Source: Oscillospiraceae bacterium Marseille-Q3528 (lineage in GTDB: Bacteria > Bacillota > Clostridia > Lachnospirales > Lachnospiraceae). Taken from it: 64,000 bases of DNA. The DNA lies in NCBI GenBank assembly GCA_018223385.1, contig JAGTTR010000005.1, forward strand, positions 62,001 to 126,000, given 5' to 3'. How positions within the stretch are numbered: position 1 is the stretch's first letter; every line of letters starts with the position of its first letter. The position numbers and the translations under genes were made by a program. This document shows positions 26,301 through 32,739 of the stretch, in pieces. The notes beneath the pieces are model-generated. The model was not told the origin of the DNA. It ran no database searches and was given only the letters and a program-made list of their open reading frames with translations.

Positions 26301-26731
26301 TCTCCTTCGATATGCAGCAGATCGTGGCAAACGAGGACGGCAGCGTCATGAAGCTTTCCTTAAGCAAAATGCTGCGCAAAAACTCCGGCGGCGAGGGGCA
26401 GAACCCCCTGTATGTGGCACTTCTGGCAAGCTTTGCCCAGGCGTACAGGATCCATTCTCCCATTCAGGGACGGCGGATGCCCACCCTGCGGCTGGTGGTG
26501 CTGGACGAAGCCTTTTCCAAGATGGATGCGGAGAAGGTGGCCAGCTGTATCGAGCTGATCCGGGGGCTGGGCTTCCAGGCCATCATCAGCGCCACCAACG
26601 ACAAGATGCAGAACTATCTGGAAAATGTGGACAAGACCTTTGTGTTTGCCAACCCCAATAAGAAGAGCATTTCCATCGAAGCCTTCGAGCGGGAAGAATT
26701 TGCGGAACTGCGTGGCACGTTAGAAGATTAA
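23351..26731 (+). CDS. jetC: JetC/MksB-like SMC ATPase
   Basis: 1126 residues. The start is taken as TTG 23351 (ENQKTTEEKPFK), seven bases after AAAGGAG; an earlier in-frame start at 23231 would overlap jetB deeply without a ribosome site. Residues 42-50 are the Walker A GHSGSGKST. Long coiled coils run from about 255 to 500 and 620 to 880 around a hinge-like globular region (about 505-610). Near the C-terminus are the ABC signature SGGEGQ (1012-1017) and Walker B LVVLDEAFSKMD (about 1048-1059). It is the motor of a condensin-like loop-extruding complex, which in Wadjet systems recognises circular plasmids. No jetD nuclease gene follows; a terminator and a metabolic gene come next. Confidence 0.87.
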   Translation: MENQKTTEEKPFKALSRICLNNWHYIDKKVLSFRDGINFFTGHSGSGKSTVIDALQVVLYANTDGRAFFNKAAADDSDRSLIEYLRGMVSIGDNDEFSYLRNRNFSSTIVLELTRTDTGERECIGIVFDVETASNDISRMFFRHSGPLPEHLYRKEKRCMAAAEVREWMQTNFSAEDYFCTGHNERFRRQLYENYLGGLDMEKFPLLFKRAIPFRMNIRLEDFVKEYICMEKNIRISDMQESVLQYGRLRKKIEDTQAEVRALEEICDGSAKAAALEEKEGRLSYALGRLSVKRQRELLTSLSAQRDNAGKDVALLKEKETQLQEQITKERTELEEIIGRQKSSGCEEIQAQLEAVREVIHHLHGSRERWQRTSEALSGWEELEDAPNQMLWDIEKFQEQSITEEELQRLKQAIADLLKEKQEEERELRGRQRELKRQRKQTEEELKELKQGRKAYPRELHEAQQLLRKALREQAGKPVEVHVLADLLDIRDETWRNAAEGYLGNNRLALVVEPAYAAAAMEIYRNMDRKKYCRVAVLDTEKIAAGGFRIQEGSLAEELVTDVPYVKDCIAFLLGRVRKCQTVEELRGSGTGVTPDCLCYRGFRLWHMNPEDYTRRAYIGEVSLRGRIRRLEETLEGLAEQEAETQEQLAAYEQLFSLETLSYASADYMGWLADMRQIKGKEKEQQALEKRLEQLRTSDLQALEEQKQACEEQIRDKEATLRGIIGDIRSREDAISDMNRALIDENVQLEELNRAFPVDAAKETALREHQEAVSEQEGFEAAENRLNREIRRLRQSAEEAYAQLTEQKTAYLRAYPNRSFPASDKDCTPYAELLSQLSCKDLETFRKKAQEQARASAEHFRDDFIFKIRSAIREAIQQKDELNRVIRRLNFGKDRYEFIISKNKGMDGKYYDMFMDDALQIQPSGLPDQMENQLNLFTMEHESQYADVMNELISIFIPPENATPEELEEAKRNMAKYSDYRTYLSFDMQQIVANEDGSVMKLSLSKMLRKNSGGEGQNPLYVALLASFAQAYRIHSPIQGRRMPTLRLVVLDEAFSKMDAEKVASCIELIRGLGFQAIISATNDKMQNYLENVDKTFVFANPNKKSISIEAFEREEFAELRGTLED

Positions 26732-26808
26732 CAGCCTGATTTTTTGGAACGGATTCCGGACAACCAAAATTTTTAAAAGAGAATCTCGTTAAGAAAGTGT
26801 AAAAACAG

Positions 26809-26858
26809 GGAGAGAACAGGAATGTACAGAAAAAAGTACATGATTGTTCTCTCCTTTT
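26809..26858 (+). terminator. Intrinsic terminator of the jetABC operon
   Basis: GGAGAGAACA (26809-26818) and ATGTAC pair with GTACAT and TGTTCTCTCC (ending 26854) around an A-rich loop, followed by TTTT. It lies 78 bases after the jetC stop and just before the next promoter, so it closes the operon without a fourth gene. Confidence 0.8.
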
Positions 26859-26860
26859 GG

Positions 26861-26889
26861 TTGCGAAATGCGGGAAAAGATGGTATTAT
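26861..26889 (+). promoter_or_regulatory. Sigma-A promoter for the alcohol dehydrogenase operon
   Basis: TTGCGA (26861-26866), 17 bases, TATTAT (26884-26889). The following leader of about 75 bases is almost free of G and T, made of CAA/AAC-like runs up to AAAGGAG before the ATG at 26974. It should be unstructured and favour strong translation. Confidence 0.65.
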
Positions 26890-26973
26890 ATGTTCGTTAA
26901 ATAACAAACAAGCAAAAACAACAATAACAAACAGGAACAACAAACAAAAGCAGACAAGCAAAGGAGAAAAAGC

Positions 26974-28155
26974 ATGAGCAGATTTACATTACCCAGAGAT
27001 ATTTATCACGGAAAAGGATGTCTTGAAGAACTGAAGAACCTGAAGGGCAAGAAGGCTGTCCTCGTTGTTGGCGGCGGTTCCATGAAGAAACAGGGCTTCC
27101 TGGATCGCGCAGTTGCATACCTGAAGGAAGCAGGTATGGAAGTACAGCTGATTGAGGGTGTTGAGCCGGATCCGTCCGTTGAGACTGTTATGAAGGGCGC
27201 AGCTGTGATGAGAGAGTTCGAGCCTGACTGGATCGTATCCATGGGTGGCGGTTCCCCTATCGACGCAGCAAAGGCTATGTGGGCATTCTACGAGTACCCG
27301 GATACCACCTTCGAGGATCTGTGCATTCCGTTCAATTTCCCGGAGCTGCGTCAGAAAGCAAAATTTGCAGCCATCCCGTCCACTTCCGGCACGGCAACAG
27401 AGGTAACTGCATTCTCCGTAATCACCAACTATCAGACCGGTGTGAAATATCCGCTGGCTGACTTCAATATCACCCCGGATGTGGCAATCGTTGATCCCGA
27501 TCTGGTTGCCAACCTTCCGGTAAAACAGGTGGCTTACACAGGTATGGATGCGCTGACTCACGCCATCGAGGCATACGTTTCCACCCTGCATTGTCCTTTC
27601 ACCGATCCGCTGGCACTGCAGGCCATTGAGATGGTACTGGAAGACCTTCCGGCTTCCTACAGAGGCAATATGGATGCCAGAGAGCAGATGCACTACGCAC
27701 AGTGCCTGGCTGGTATGTCCTTCTCCAACGCTCTGCTGGGAATCGTACATTCCATGGCACACAAGACCGGCGCTGCCTTCTCCACCGGACATATTCCGCA
27801 CGGATGTGCAAATGCTATTTACCTTCCGTACGTAATCCGTTATAATGCAAAGGAGCAGACCGCTGCATCCAGATATGCAGAGATCGCCCGCAGAATGGGA
27901 CTGGACGGCACATCCGAGAAAGCACTGATCAACAGCCTGTGCGAGAAGATCGACGACTTCAACAGACAGCTGAACATTCCGAAGACGCTGAAAGAGTTCG
28001 GCATCAACGAGGAAGAGTTCAAGGAGAAGGTTGCCAAGATCGCAGAGCTGGCCGTTGGCGACGCCTGCACCGGTTCCAATCCGAGAGCCATCGATCCGGC
28101 AGCAATGGAGAAGCTCCTGACCTGCACATATTACGGAACAGAGGTGGACTTCTAA
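26974..28155 (+). CDS. Iron-containing alcohol dehydrogenase
   Basis: 393 residues, full length for the group III iron-dependent family. The N-terminal part binds NAD(P) (VLVVGGGSMKKQGFLDRAV, then SMGGGSPIDAAKAMW, about 92-106). The C-terminal helical part carries the metal site (GMDALTHAIEAYVSTLH, then HSMAHKTGAAFSTGHIPHGCANAIYLP, about 253-280, with three histidines). It reduces an aldehyde to an alcohol, or the reverse, in fermentation. Codon use is noticeably biased compared with neighbours, and the promoter, clean leader and AAAGGAG site indicate high expression. A thioesterase gene follows 30 bases later. The substrate cannot be read from sequence; butanol or lactaldehyde-type substrates are possible. 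Confidence 0.92.
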   Translation: MSRFTLPRDIYHGKGCLEELKNLKGKKAVLVVGGGSMKKQGFLDRAVAYLKEAGMEVQLIEGVEPDPSVETVMKGAAVMREFEPDWIVSMGGGSPIDAAKAMWAFYEYPDTTFEDLCIPFNFPELRQKAKFAAIPSTSGTATEVTAFSVITNYQTGVKYPLADFNITPDVAIVDPDLVANLPVKQVAYTGMDALTHAIEAYVSTLHCPFTDPLALQAIEMVLEDLPASYRGNMDAREQMHYAQCLAGMSFSNALLGIVHSMAHKTGAAFSTGHIPHGCANAIYLPYVIRYNAKEQTAASRYAEIARRMGLDGTSEKALINSLCEKIDDFNRQLNIPKTLKEFGINEEEFKEKVAKIAELAVGDACTGSNPRAIDPAAMEKLLTCTYYGTEVDF

Positions 28156-28185
28156 TCTGATTGAATCAAAGAGGAGGCACAAGCA

Positions 28186-28581
28186 ATGAAGGAATTGAAA
28201 GCCGGCATAATCGGCAATGATGAAGTGATCGTAACAGAGGCAAACACAGCAGCAGCCATGGGAAGCGGCACCCTCCCGGTATTTGCCACACCGGCACTGG
28301 TGGCACTGATGGAGAAAACCGCCCAGGAAAGCGTACAGGATGCGCTGGAGGAAGGCTGCGGCAGCGTGGGAACCATGATCTGCGCCAAGCATGTGAGCGC
28401 TACCCCGGTGGGCATGAAAGTCACCTGCCAGAGTGAGCTGGTGGCAGTAGAAGGCCGGAAGCTGGTGTTCAAGATCACAGCCAGCGATGCCTGCGGTGTT
28501 GTGGGAGAAGCTGACCATGAGCGCTTTATCATCCAGAATGAGAAATTCCTGAAAAAAGCCAACTCTAAAAACGAGCAGTAA
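28186..28581 (+). CDS. Hotdog thioesterase, FlK-like
   Basis: 131 residues from ATG 28186 after GAGGAGG. Single hotdog domain with the FlK-type active-site order: GSGTLPVFATPALVALMEKTAQESVQ (about 27-52, Thr and Glu) and KHVSATPVGMKVTCQSELVAVEGRKLVFKITASD (about 70-103, His). Fluoroacetyl-CoA thioesterase FlK is the known member, but most relatives act on other short acyl-CoAs. It is co-transcribed with the alcohol dehydrogenase and could release a free acid from CoA in the same fermentation branch. A strong terminator follows. Confidence 0.85.
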   Translation: MKELKAGIIGNDEVIVTEANTAAAMGSGTLPVFATPALVALMEKTAQESVQDALEEGCGSVGTMICAKHVSATPVGMKVTCQSELVAVEGRKLVFKITASDACGVVGEADHERFIIQNEKFLKKANSKNEQ

Positions 28582-28632
28582 CTTTTTCATGCTTTGATAC
28601 GAATTTCCATAAAAATAGAACATGTAAACCAG

Positions 28633-28675
28633 AAGAGGGTATGTGTTCGGCCTTTGGGCCGGGGCATACCCTCTT
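28633..28675. terminator. Strong intrinsic terminator between convergent genes
   Basis: AAGAGGGTATG (28633 onward) and CGGCC pair with GGCCGGGGCATACCCTCTT (ending 28675) around TTTG, followed by TTTG. It serves the thioesterase gene and may serve the convergent lipoprotein gene. Confidence 0.85.
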
Positions 28676-28711
28676 TTGAATCTCTTAACATTCTTTTGGA
28701 CAGAGCTGTGA

Positions 28712-29974
28712 TTATTTCAGAGGCAAGGGACAGATTTCCTTAGAATTCTTATCCACGGTATACAAAATCCCGTTATAAATATCGCACTCATAAGAAGCAT
28801 CATAATCCCCTGCCGCTGTCACAACCTCAGGCTGTGCATCACCGGAAAGGGTCAGTTTCATGAGCGCATTGTCTTGTTCAAAATAGATGGCGTTTTCATC
28901 TGCATTGATGAGCCGGATGGAAAGCGGTTTGTCGGAAGTGAAGAGTTCCCGATCATGATTCCTCTGTAAATCGCACAGGTGGAGGGTGGATTCGTCGCTT
29001 TGATAAACGATGGCATTATTAGTAAAGAGACACTGTTTTCCGTAAATATCAGCAATATGCTGTCTGGCTTCTCCAAAAAGCGGTGTGAATGTCAGTTCGT
29101 TGAAAGCTTCATCCTTGTAGCAGACTTCATAGAGCCCATGATACAGCTGTGCCGAGGCAGCACAGTCCAGTGCCGGAGCCGGGGTGCCGTTGGCAAAGGC
29201 GGTGGGATCGCTGTCACACAGGTCACTGTTTTGGTAGAGCTGCGCGTAGGAATTGGAGGCGTCCAGCGGCATTAGACTGCCATCATCCTGCACCTCATAG
29301 GCGGCGGTGCCATCGGAAGAGCTTCCCGTTACGAATAAGATATTGTTCAATGCATGTACGGTGAAACTTTTGCCTTCCAGCAGACAGGTGATGCCCGTTC
29401 CGTCAGCGTTCATCCGGTATAGTTTATTTTCCAGAGTAGGCTGGGACGTCTCTGCCGAAGTTCCCATTTTGGTATAGAAAAGAAAGCCGTTAGATGCGGT
29501 CATACTGAAAATGCTGCCGGATTCCTCCGTGGTTCCAAGCAAACTCCCGCTGGTATCCCGTATCTGTAAGCCAGAGGATGGATCCCGGAGGCAGAGTTTG
29601 CCATCCAGGACAACCAGACTGCGGTTGTAGGGGTTGAGTGCCTGAGCAGATGACGCTTCTTGTGTCGATGCGTTATTTTCACCGGAGAGGGAGGCGCTCG
29701 CAGAAGAATTTCCAGATGCGTCTGCCCCATTTTTTGTGGTATTAGTGTCCCCATCTGCTATTGTTGCGCTATCTGCGTTTTCATCCGTTATTGCTGCGGA
29801 ATCTTTGTTTTCATCGGCTGTTCCTGTAGCATTTCCCTCTTCATCGGTTGTTTCTTGGGAAGCCTTTGTCTGTGTATCTGCATTTCCTTTGTTACCGCAT
29901 CCGGTGAACGCAAAGGCACATGCCAAGATCAGCAGGGAAAGGGAGAGAAATTGTTTGAGGATTTTATTTTTCAT
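28712..29974 (-). CDS. Secreted lipoprotein, DUF5050-like beta-propeller
   Basis: 420 residues. The signal peptide ends at a lipobox (FAFTGC, Cys about 26). Residues about 27-115 are a low-complexity linker rich in T, D, A, N and S with ADENKDS- and TDENADS-like repeats. From about 115 to the end there are repeated short beta motifs (NRSLVVLDGKLCLRD, NKLYRMNADGTGITCLLEG, NAIYFEQDNALMKLTLSG) like DUF5050-type or TolB-like propeller blades. It is anchored on the outer face of the membrane. Function is unknown; a sensing or scaffolding role would be a guess. Transcribed alone. Confidence 0.75.
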   Translation of the reverse strand: MKNKILKQFLSLSLLILACAFAFTGCGNKGNADTQTKASQETTDEEGNATGTADENKDSAAITDENADSATIADGDTNTTKNGADASGNSSASASLSGENNASTQEASSAQALNPYNRSLVVLDGKLCLRDPSSGLQIRDTSGSLLGTTEESGSIFSMTASNGFLFYTKMGTSAETSQPTLENKLYRMNADGTGITCLLEGKSFTVHALNNILFVTGSSSDGTAAYEVQDDGSLMPLDASNSYAQLYQNSDLCDSDPTAFANGTPAPALDCAASAQLYHGLYEVCYKDEAFNELTFTPLFGEARQHIADIYGKQCLFTNNAIVYQSDESTLHLCDLQRNHDRELFTSDKPLSIRLINADENAIYFEQDNALMKLTLSGDAQPEVVTAAGDYDASYECDIYNGILYTVDKNSKEICPLPLK

Positions 29975-30077
29975 ATGCTTCGCCTCTTTTCTGTAAAATA
30001 AAAATCAAGATTCTTTCCCTGTATTTTACAGGATAAGCAAGAAAAAATCATTATTTTTGAAATATTTCAAATAAAAA

Positions 30078-30135
30078 GTTGCAAAGAAAGTCACCTGTTC
30101 TTTTCACGAGGAACAGAGCGGCCTGCTTATTTCTG
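30078..30135. repeat. Diverged copy of the type I antitoxin terminator region
   Basis: This roughly 58-bp stretch aligns without gaps to 30587-30646, about three quarters identical, sharing GTTGC, AAC-AG-GCGGC and CTTATTT blocks. It covers the last codons and 3' untranslated region of the XRE gene and can fold as a hairpin (CCTGTTCTTTT/GAGGAACAG core), so it may act as that gene's terminator. Confidence 0.6.
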
Positions 30136-30483
30136 ATATTCAGCCAGTTTGGTGAGTTCTTTGGTTCGTTTGAGGCATTCCTGCTGGCCGGTGGAATTTA
30201 GCATGTGGAAATAAGCCAGAAGTCTTGTTTCCTGGGAGGAAAGATGCTCTGCGTAAGTGTGGGTTCTTTGAAGCATGTTTTGAGATGGTTCCTGATTGTA
30301 CAGGGATAACGGGCTGATTTCCAGAACGGCAGCGATTTTTTGAACAGTGCTGTTATGAGGGTTGGAATTTTTCTTTTCAAACTGGCCGACCGCGGCAGCA
30401 GAAATGCCGAGTTTTTCGCCCAATTCTTTTTGTGTGAGTCCGGCATTTTTCCGGGCCCGGCGGATATTTTCTCCAATGTTCAT
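30127..30483 (-). CDS. XRE-family helix-turn-helix regulator
   Basis: 118 residues from ATG 30483 after AAAGGAG. Residues 4-58 are a standard Cro/C1-type domain (IGENIRRARKNAGLTQKELGEKLGISAAAVGQFEKKNSNPHNSTVQKIAAVLEI). The C-terminal half (LSSQETRLLAYFHMLNSTGQQECLKRTKELTKLAEYQ) is helical and probably dimerises. Its promoter region is shared with the rightward antitoxin-type promoter at 30503-30531, and its 3' end carries a copy of the antitoxin terminator sequence. It may therefore be functionally tied to the neighbouring toxin-antitoxin locus. The target is unknown. Confidence 0.85.
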   Translation of the reverse strand: MNIGENIRRARKNAGLTQKELGEKLGISAAAVGQFEKKNSNPHNSTVQKIAAVLEISPLSLYNQEPSQNMLQRTHTYAEHLSSQETRLLAYFHMLNSTGQQECLKRTKELTKLAEYQK

Positions 30484-30502
30484 GATGGGTACTCCTTTTG
30501 TA

Positions 30503-30531
30503 TTGACAGATTTAAAAAAAATTCTTATACT
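30503..30531 (+). promoter_or_regulatory. Consensus promoter for a short antisense RNA
   Basis: TTGACA (30503-30508), exactly 17 A/T-rich bases, TATACT (30526-30531): one of the best promoter matches in the window. It points right, but no rightward coding gene follows before a hairpin terminator at about 30644, so the product should be a small RNA. Confidence 0.75.
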
Positions 30532-30537
30532 ATATTT

Positions 30538-30644
30538 AACAAGACAGCCGGAAGATAGATGAAGCCTATCCGTCCCGGCGCAATAAGTTGCTAAGTAAGC
30601 TGCCTATTCTTTTTGCGGGGAACAGGGCGGCTTACTTATTTTTT
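30538..30644 (+). ncRNA. Candidate type I antitoxin RNA
   Basis: Predicted RNA of about 105 nt from the promoter at 30503-30531. It ends in a hairpin formed by TAAGTAAGCTGCC (30592-30604) and GGGCGGCTTACTTA (30625-30638), followed by six T (30639-30644). Its 3' part is antisense to the last codons and 3' end of the toxin mRNA on the other strand. This convergent 3'-overlap layout is known from txpA/ratA and bsrG/SR4 in Bacillus. Existence of the RNA is inferred from promoter and terminator only. Confidence 0.6.
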
Positions 30645-30718
30645 AAATTCAAAATTGCAACGATTAAGAGACCAAATGTCAGAATAACCATGAATTCCTC
30701 ATATGTACTCATAAGCAT
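30632..30718 (-). CDS. Putative holin-like type I toxin peptide
   Basis: A 28-codon frame from ATG 30718, or 26 codons from ATG 30712. AGGAGG lies at 30724-30729, five bases before the first. The peptide contains MSTYEEFMVILTFGLLI, then a hydrophobic VAILNL and a basic KNK end: one membrane helix with a charged tail. The MSTYE start and FG in the helix are typical of the short 'putative holin-like toxin' peptides of Firmicutes (TxpA/BsrG group), which damage the membrane when overproduced. The convergent RNA at 30538-30644 would mask its 3' end. Confidence 0.65.
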   Translation of the reverse strand: MLMSTYEEFMVILTFGLLIVAILNLKNK

Positions 30719-30874
30719 CACATCCTCCTGTCAAGAATCAGAACGGATGACATGCACGCCCTCCCGGCTGCCCGGGTAAATATATTATTTATAATGATAT
30801 TCTTTATTTGAAAAATTTCTTATACTCCTCCATTGTGTCGGTGATTTTGTCCAGAAAACAGGGCGCCGACTCGA

Positions 30875-30930
30875 ATCTTTCAGAAAATCTTTAAAAAATC
30901 TTTAACCTTTATAGAGGGGAAACTTATACT
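30875..30930 (+). promoter_or_regulatory. Promoter with three phased ATCTTT repeats, possible Pho box
   Basis: ATCTTT occurs at 30875, 30887 and 30898, that is 12 and 11 bp apart, on one helix face. On the other strand it reads as TTAAAGAT-type repeats. A -10 TATACT follows at 30925-30930 with no clear -35, as expected for an activated promoter. The spacing recalls PhoP/OmpR-family sites. Confidence 0.45.
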
Positions 30931-30969
30931 TTGCATGTTATCGTAAGAACAAGAAACGAGGGATGCAAA

Positions 30970-32145
30970 GTGAAAATCTTACTGACAAGTGACTGGTACG
31001 AACCGGTCGTCAACGGCGTGGTGACGTCTGTGCGCAATCTGAAACGGGAACTGGAAAAAAAGGGACATGAGGTGCGGGTGCTCACCTTATCGGAAAACCG
31101 GGATTCCAGGAAAGAGGGGGATGTTTATTACATCCACTCCCACAGCGCAGGGCTTGTTTATCCCAATGCCCGGGTGACGCTGCCTGTTGCCCATCCGTAT
31201 GTGCAGGAGCTGATGGACTGGAAGCCGGACATTGTGCATTCTCAGTGCGAGTTCACCACCTTCTGGTTTGCAAGGCGGATCGCTTTCCGCACCGGCGCAC
31301 CGCTGATCCACACGTACCATACCATCTATGAAGACTATACCCATTATTTTTCTCCCAATAAAGCAATGGGAGCTGCGGCAGCCCGCCTGCTTTCCAGAAA
31401 AGTGCTGGATCAGACGGACGCCGTCATTGCGCCCACGAAAAAAGTAAAAGCGATCCTGGAGCGCAACATGGTGGAACCGGCCATTTTTACGATTCCTACG
31501 GGCATCGATCTGGCTCCGTTTGCCGATGGCGTCCGGGAAAAACAGCTGCGCACGCCCGTTGCCGATGAGGCGCCGATGCTCATCACCGTGGGGCGGCTGG
31601 CAAAAGAAAAAAATATCGAAGAAATTCTGGAATTGCTGGCAGACGCGCGGGGACAGCAGTACCGGTATCTCCTGGTGGGGGACGGCCCTTACCGGGAAGT
31701 GCTGGAAGCAAAGGTGCAGGCGCTGGGGCTGACCGACCGCGTCACCTTTGCCGGGATGGTTTCCCCGGAACAGGTTGCTTCCTATTATAAAAAGGGTGAC
31801 ATTTTTGTCTGTGCCTCCGGCAGCGAGACCCAGGGGCTGACGTATATTGAGGCGCTGGCTTCCGGGCTGCCGCTGGTGTGCCATAAGGATGCCTGTCTGG
31901 AGGATGTGCTCACGGACGGGTATAACGGCTGGCAGTATGAAAATGCGCAGGGATTTTTTGACGGCCTGGAAAATCTGTGGAAAAGCGGGGACAGCTACCG
32001 GGAGGCTTCTGCCCATGCGGCAGAGCAGGCCCATATTTTCTCCGCGGCACATTTTGCAGAGCAGGTGGAGCACGTCTACCGGCTGGCGCTGTGGAGCGAA
32101 AAGGAGGCGGAGCAATGGAACGGGAACAGCTGCGCGGCAATCTGA
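30970..32145 (+). CDS. GT4 glycosyltransferase, probable diacylglycerol glucosyltransferase type
   Basis: 391 residues from GTG 30970 (MKILLTSDWYEPVVNGVVTSV). GT-B fold of family GT4: the N-terminal lobe has YEPVVNGVVTSVRNLKREL and HSQCEFTTFWFARRIAF (about 82-98), then HTYHTIYEDYTHYF. The C-terminal lobe has TVGRLAKEKNIEEILELL (about 204-221) and SGSETQGLTYIEALASGLPLV (about 287-307), the EX7E nucleotide-sugar site. The pattern is close to Gram-positive 1,2-diacylglycerol 3-glucosyltransferases that make membrane glycolipids. The next gene overlaps by 31 bases. Confidence 0.87.
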   Translation: MKILLTSDWYEPVVNGVVTSVRNLKRELEKKGHEVRVLTLSENRDSRKEGDVYYIHSHSAGLVYPNARVTLPVAHPYVQELMDWKPDIVHSQCEFTTFWFARRIAFRTGAPLIHTYHTIYEDYTHYFSPNKAMGAAAARLLSRKVLDQTDAVIAPTKKVKAILERNMVEPAIFTIPTGIDLAPFADGVREKQLRTPVADEAPMLITVGRLAKEKNIEEILELLADARGQQYRYLLVGDGPYREVLEAKVQALGLTDRVTFAGMVSPEQVASYYKKGDIFVCASGSETQGLTYIEALASGLPLVCHKDACLEDVLTDGYNGWQYENAQGFFDGLENLWKSGDSYREASAHAAEQAHIFSAAHFAEQVEHVYRLALWSEKEAEQWNGNSCAAI

Positions 32146-32714
32146 TAAAACTGCTGACGGCGGTGGGCCTTGTGCTGATGTGTGGCTTCGTTGTCTACGG
32201 GATCGCTGCGGGGCTTTTCACCTCTCAGCAGAAAATGGAGGTATTCTTACGGCCCGCAGGACTGTGGGCGCCGCTGCTTTTCACGGCGCTGCAGGCCATC
32301 CAGGTGGTGATCCCGATCCTGCCCGGCGGCATCGGTTGTCTGGGCGGCGTGCTCATGTTCGGGCCGGTGATGGGTTTTCTCTATAATTATGTGGGCATCT
32401 GCCTCGGCTCGGTGGCGGCTTTTCTGTTATCCAAGCGGTACGGGCAGCCTTTTGTCCGGTCTGTGGCGGGGGAGCGCACCTATGAAAAATACGCCGGGTG
32501 GCTGGAAAAGGGAAACAGGTTTGACACCTTTTTTGCACTGGCGATTTTCTTCCCGGTGGCGCCGGACGATTTTCTCTGCTATCTGGCGGGGCTGACCCGC
32601 ATGAGTCTGAAAAAGTTTTCAGCTATTATTTTTCTGGGAAAACCGGCGTCCATCGCCCTGTACAGTCTGGGGCTGCACAGCATCATGGCGCTTCTGGCAG
32701 CCCAGAGTGTTTAA
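32115..32714 (+). CDS. TVP38/TMEM64 (DedA-superfamily, VTT domain) membrane protein
   Basis: 199 residues from ATG 32115, seven bases after AAGGAGG, starting inside the previous gene. Five or six membrane segments. The VTT-domain core is visible at about 58-100 (ALQAIQVVIPILPGGIGCLGGVLMFGPVMGFLYNYVGICLGSVAAFLLSKRYG) and at about 140-165 (FFPVAPDDFLCYLAGLTRMSLKKF). Family members are linked to lipid transport or flipping; some relatives recycle undecaprenyl phosphate. Coupling with a glycolipid synthase suggests lipid handling. Confidence 0.85.
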   Translation: MEREQLRGNLIKLLTAVGLVLMCGFVVYGIAAGLFTSQQKMEVFLRPAGLWAPLLFTALQAIQVVIPILPGGIGCLGGVLMFGPVMGFLYNYVGICLGSVAAFLLSKRYGQPFVRSVAGERTYEKYAGWLEKGNRFDTFFALAIFFPVAPDDFLCYLAGLTRMSLKKFSAIIFLGKPASIALYSLGLHSIMALLAAQSV

Positions 32715-32739
32715 TATATATAGAAGGGATGGGGCGGAT

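Noticed and set aside
26732..26973. Looked for a jetD gene or remnant after jetC
   Set aside because: Only a terminator, a promoter and an unstructured leader are present; no Toprim-like fragment can be read in any frame.
28186..28581. Fluoroacetate resistance role for the FlK-like thioesterase
   Set aside because: The fold and active-site order fit FlK, but most relatives act on other acyl-CoAs and nothing nearby suggests fluoroacetate.
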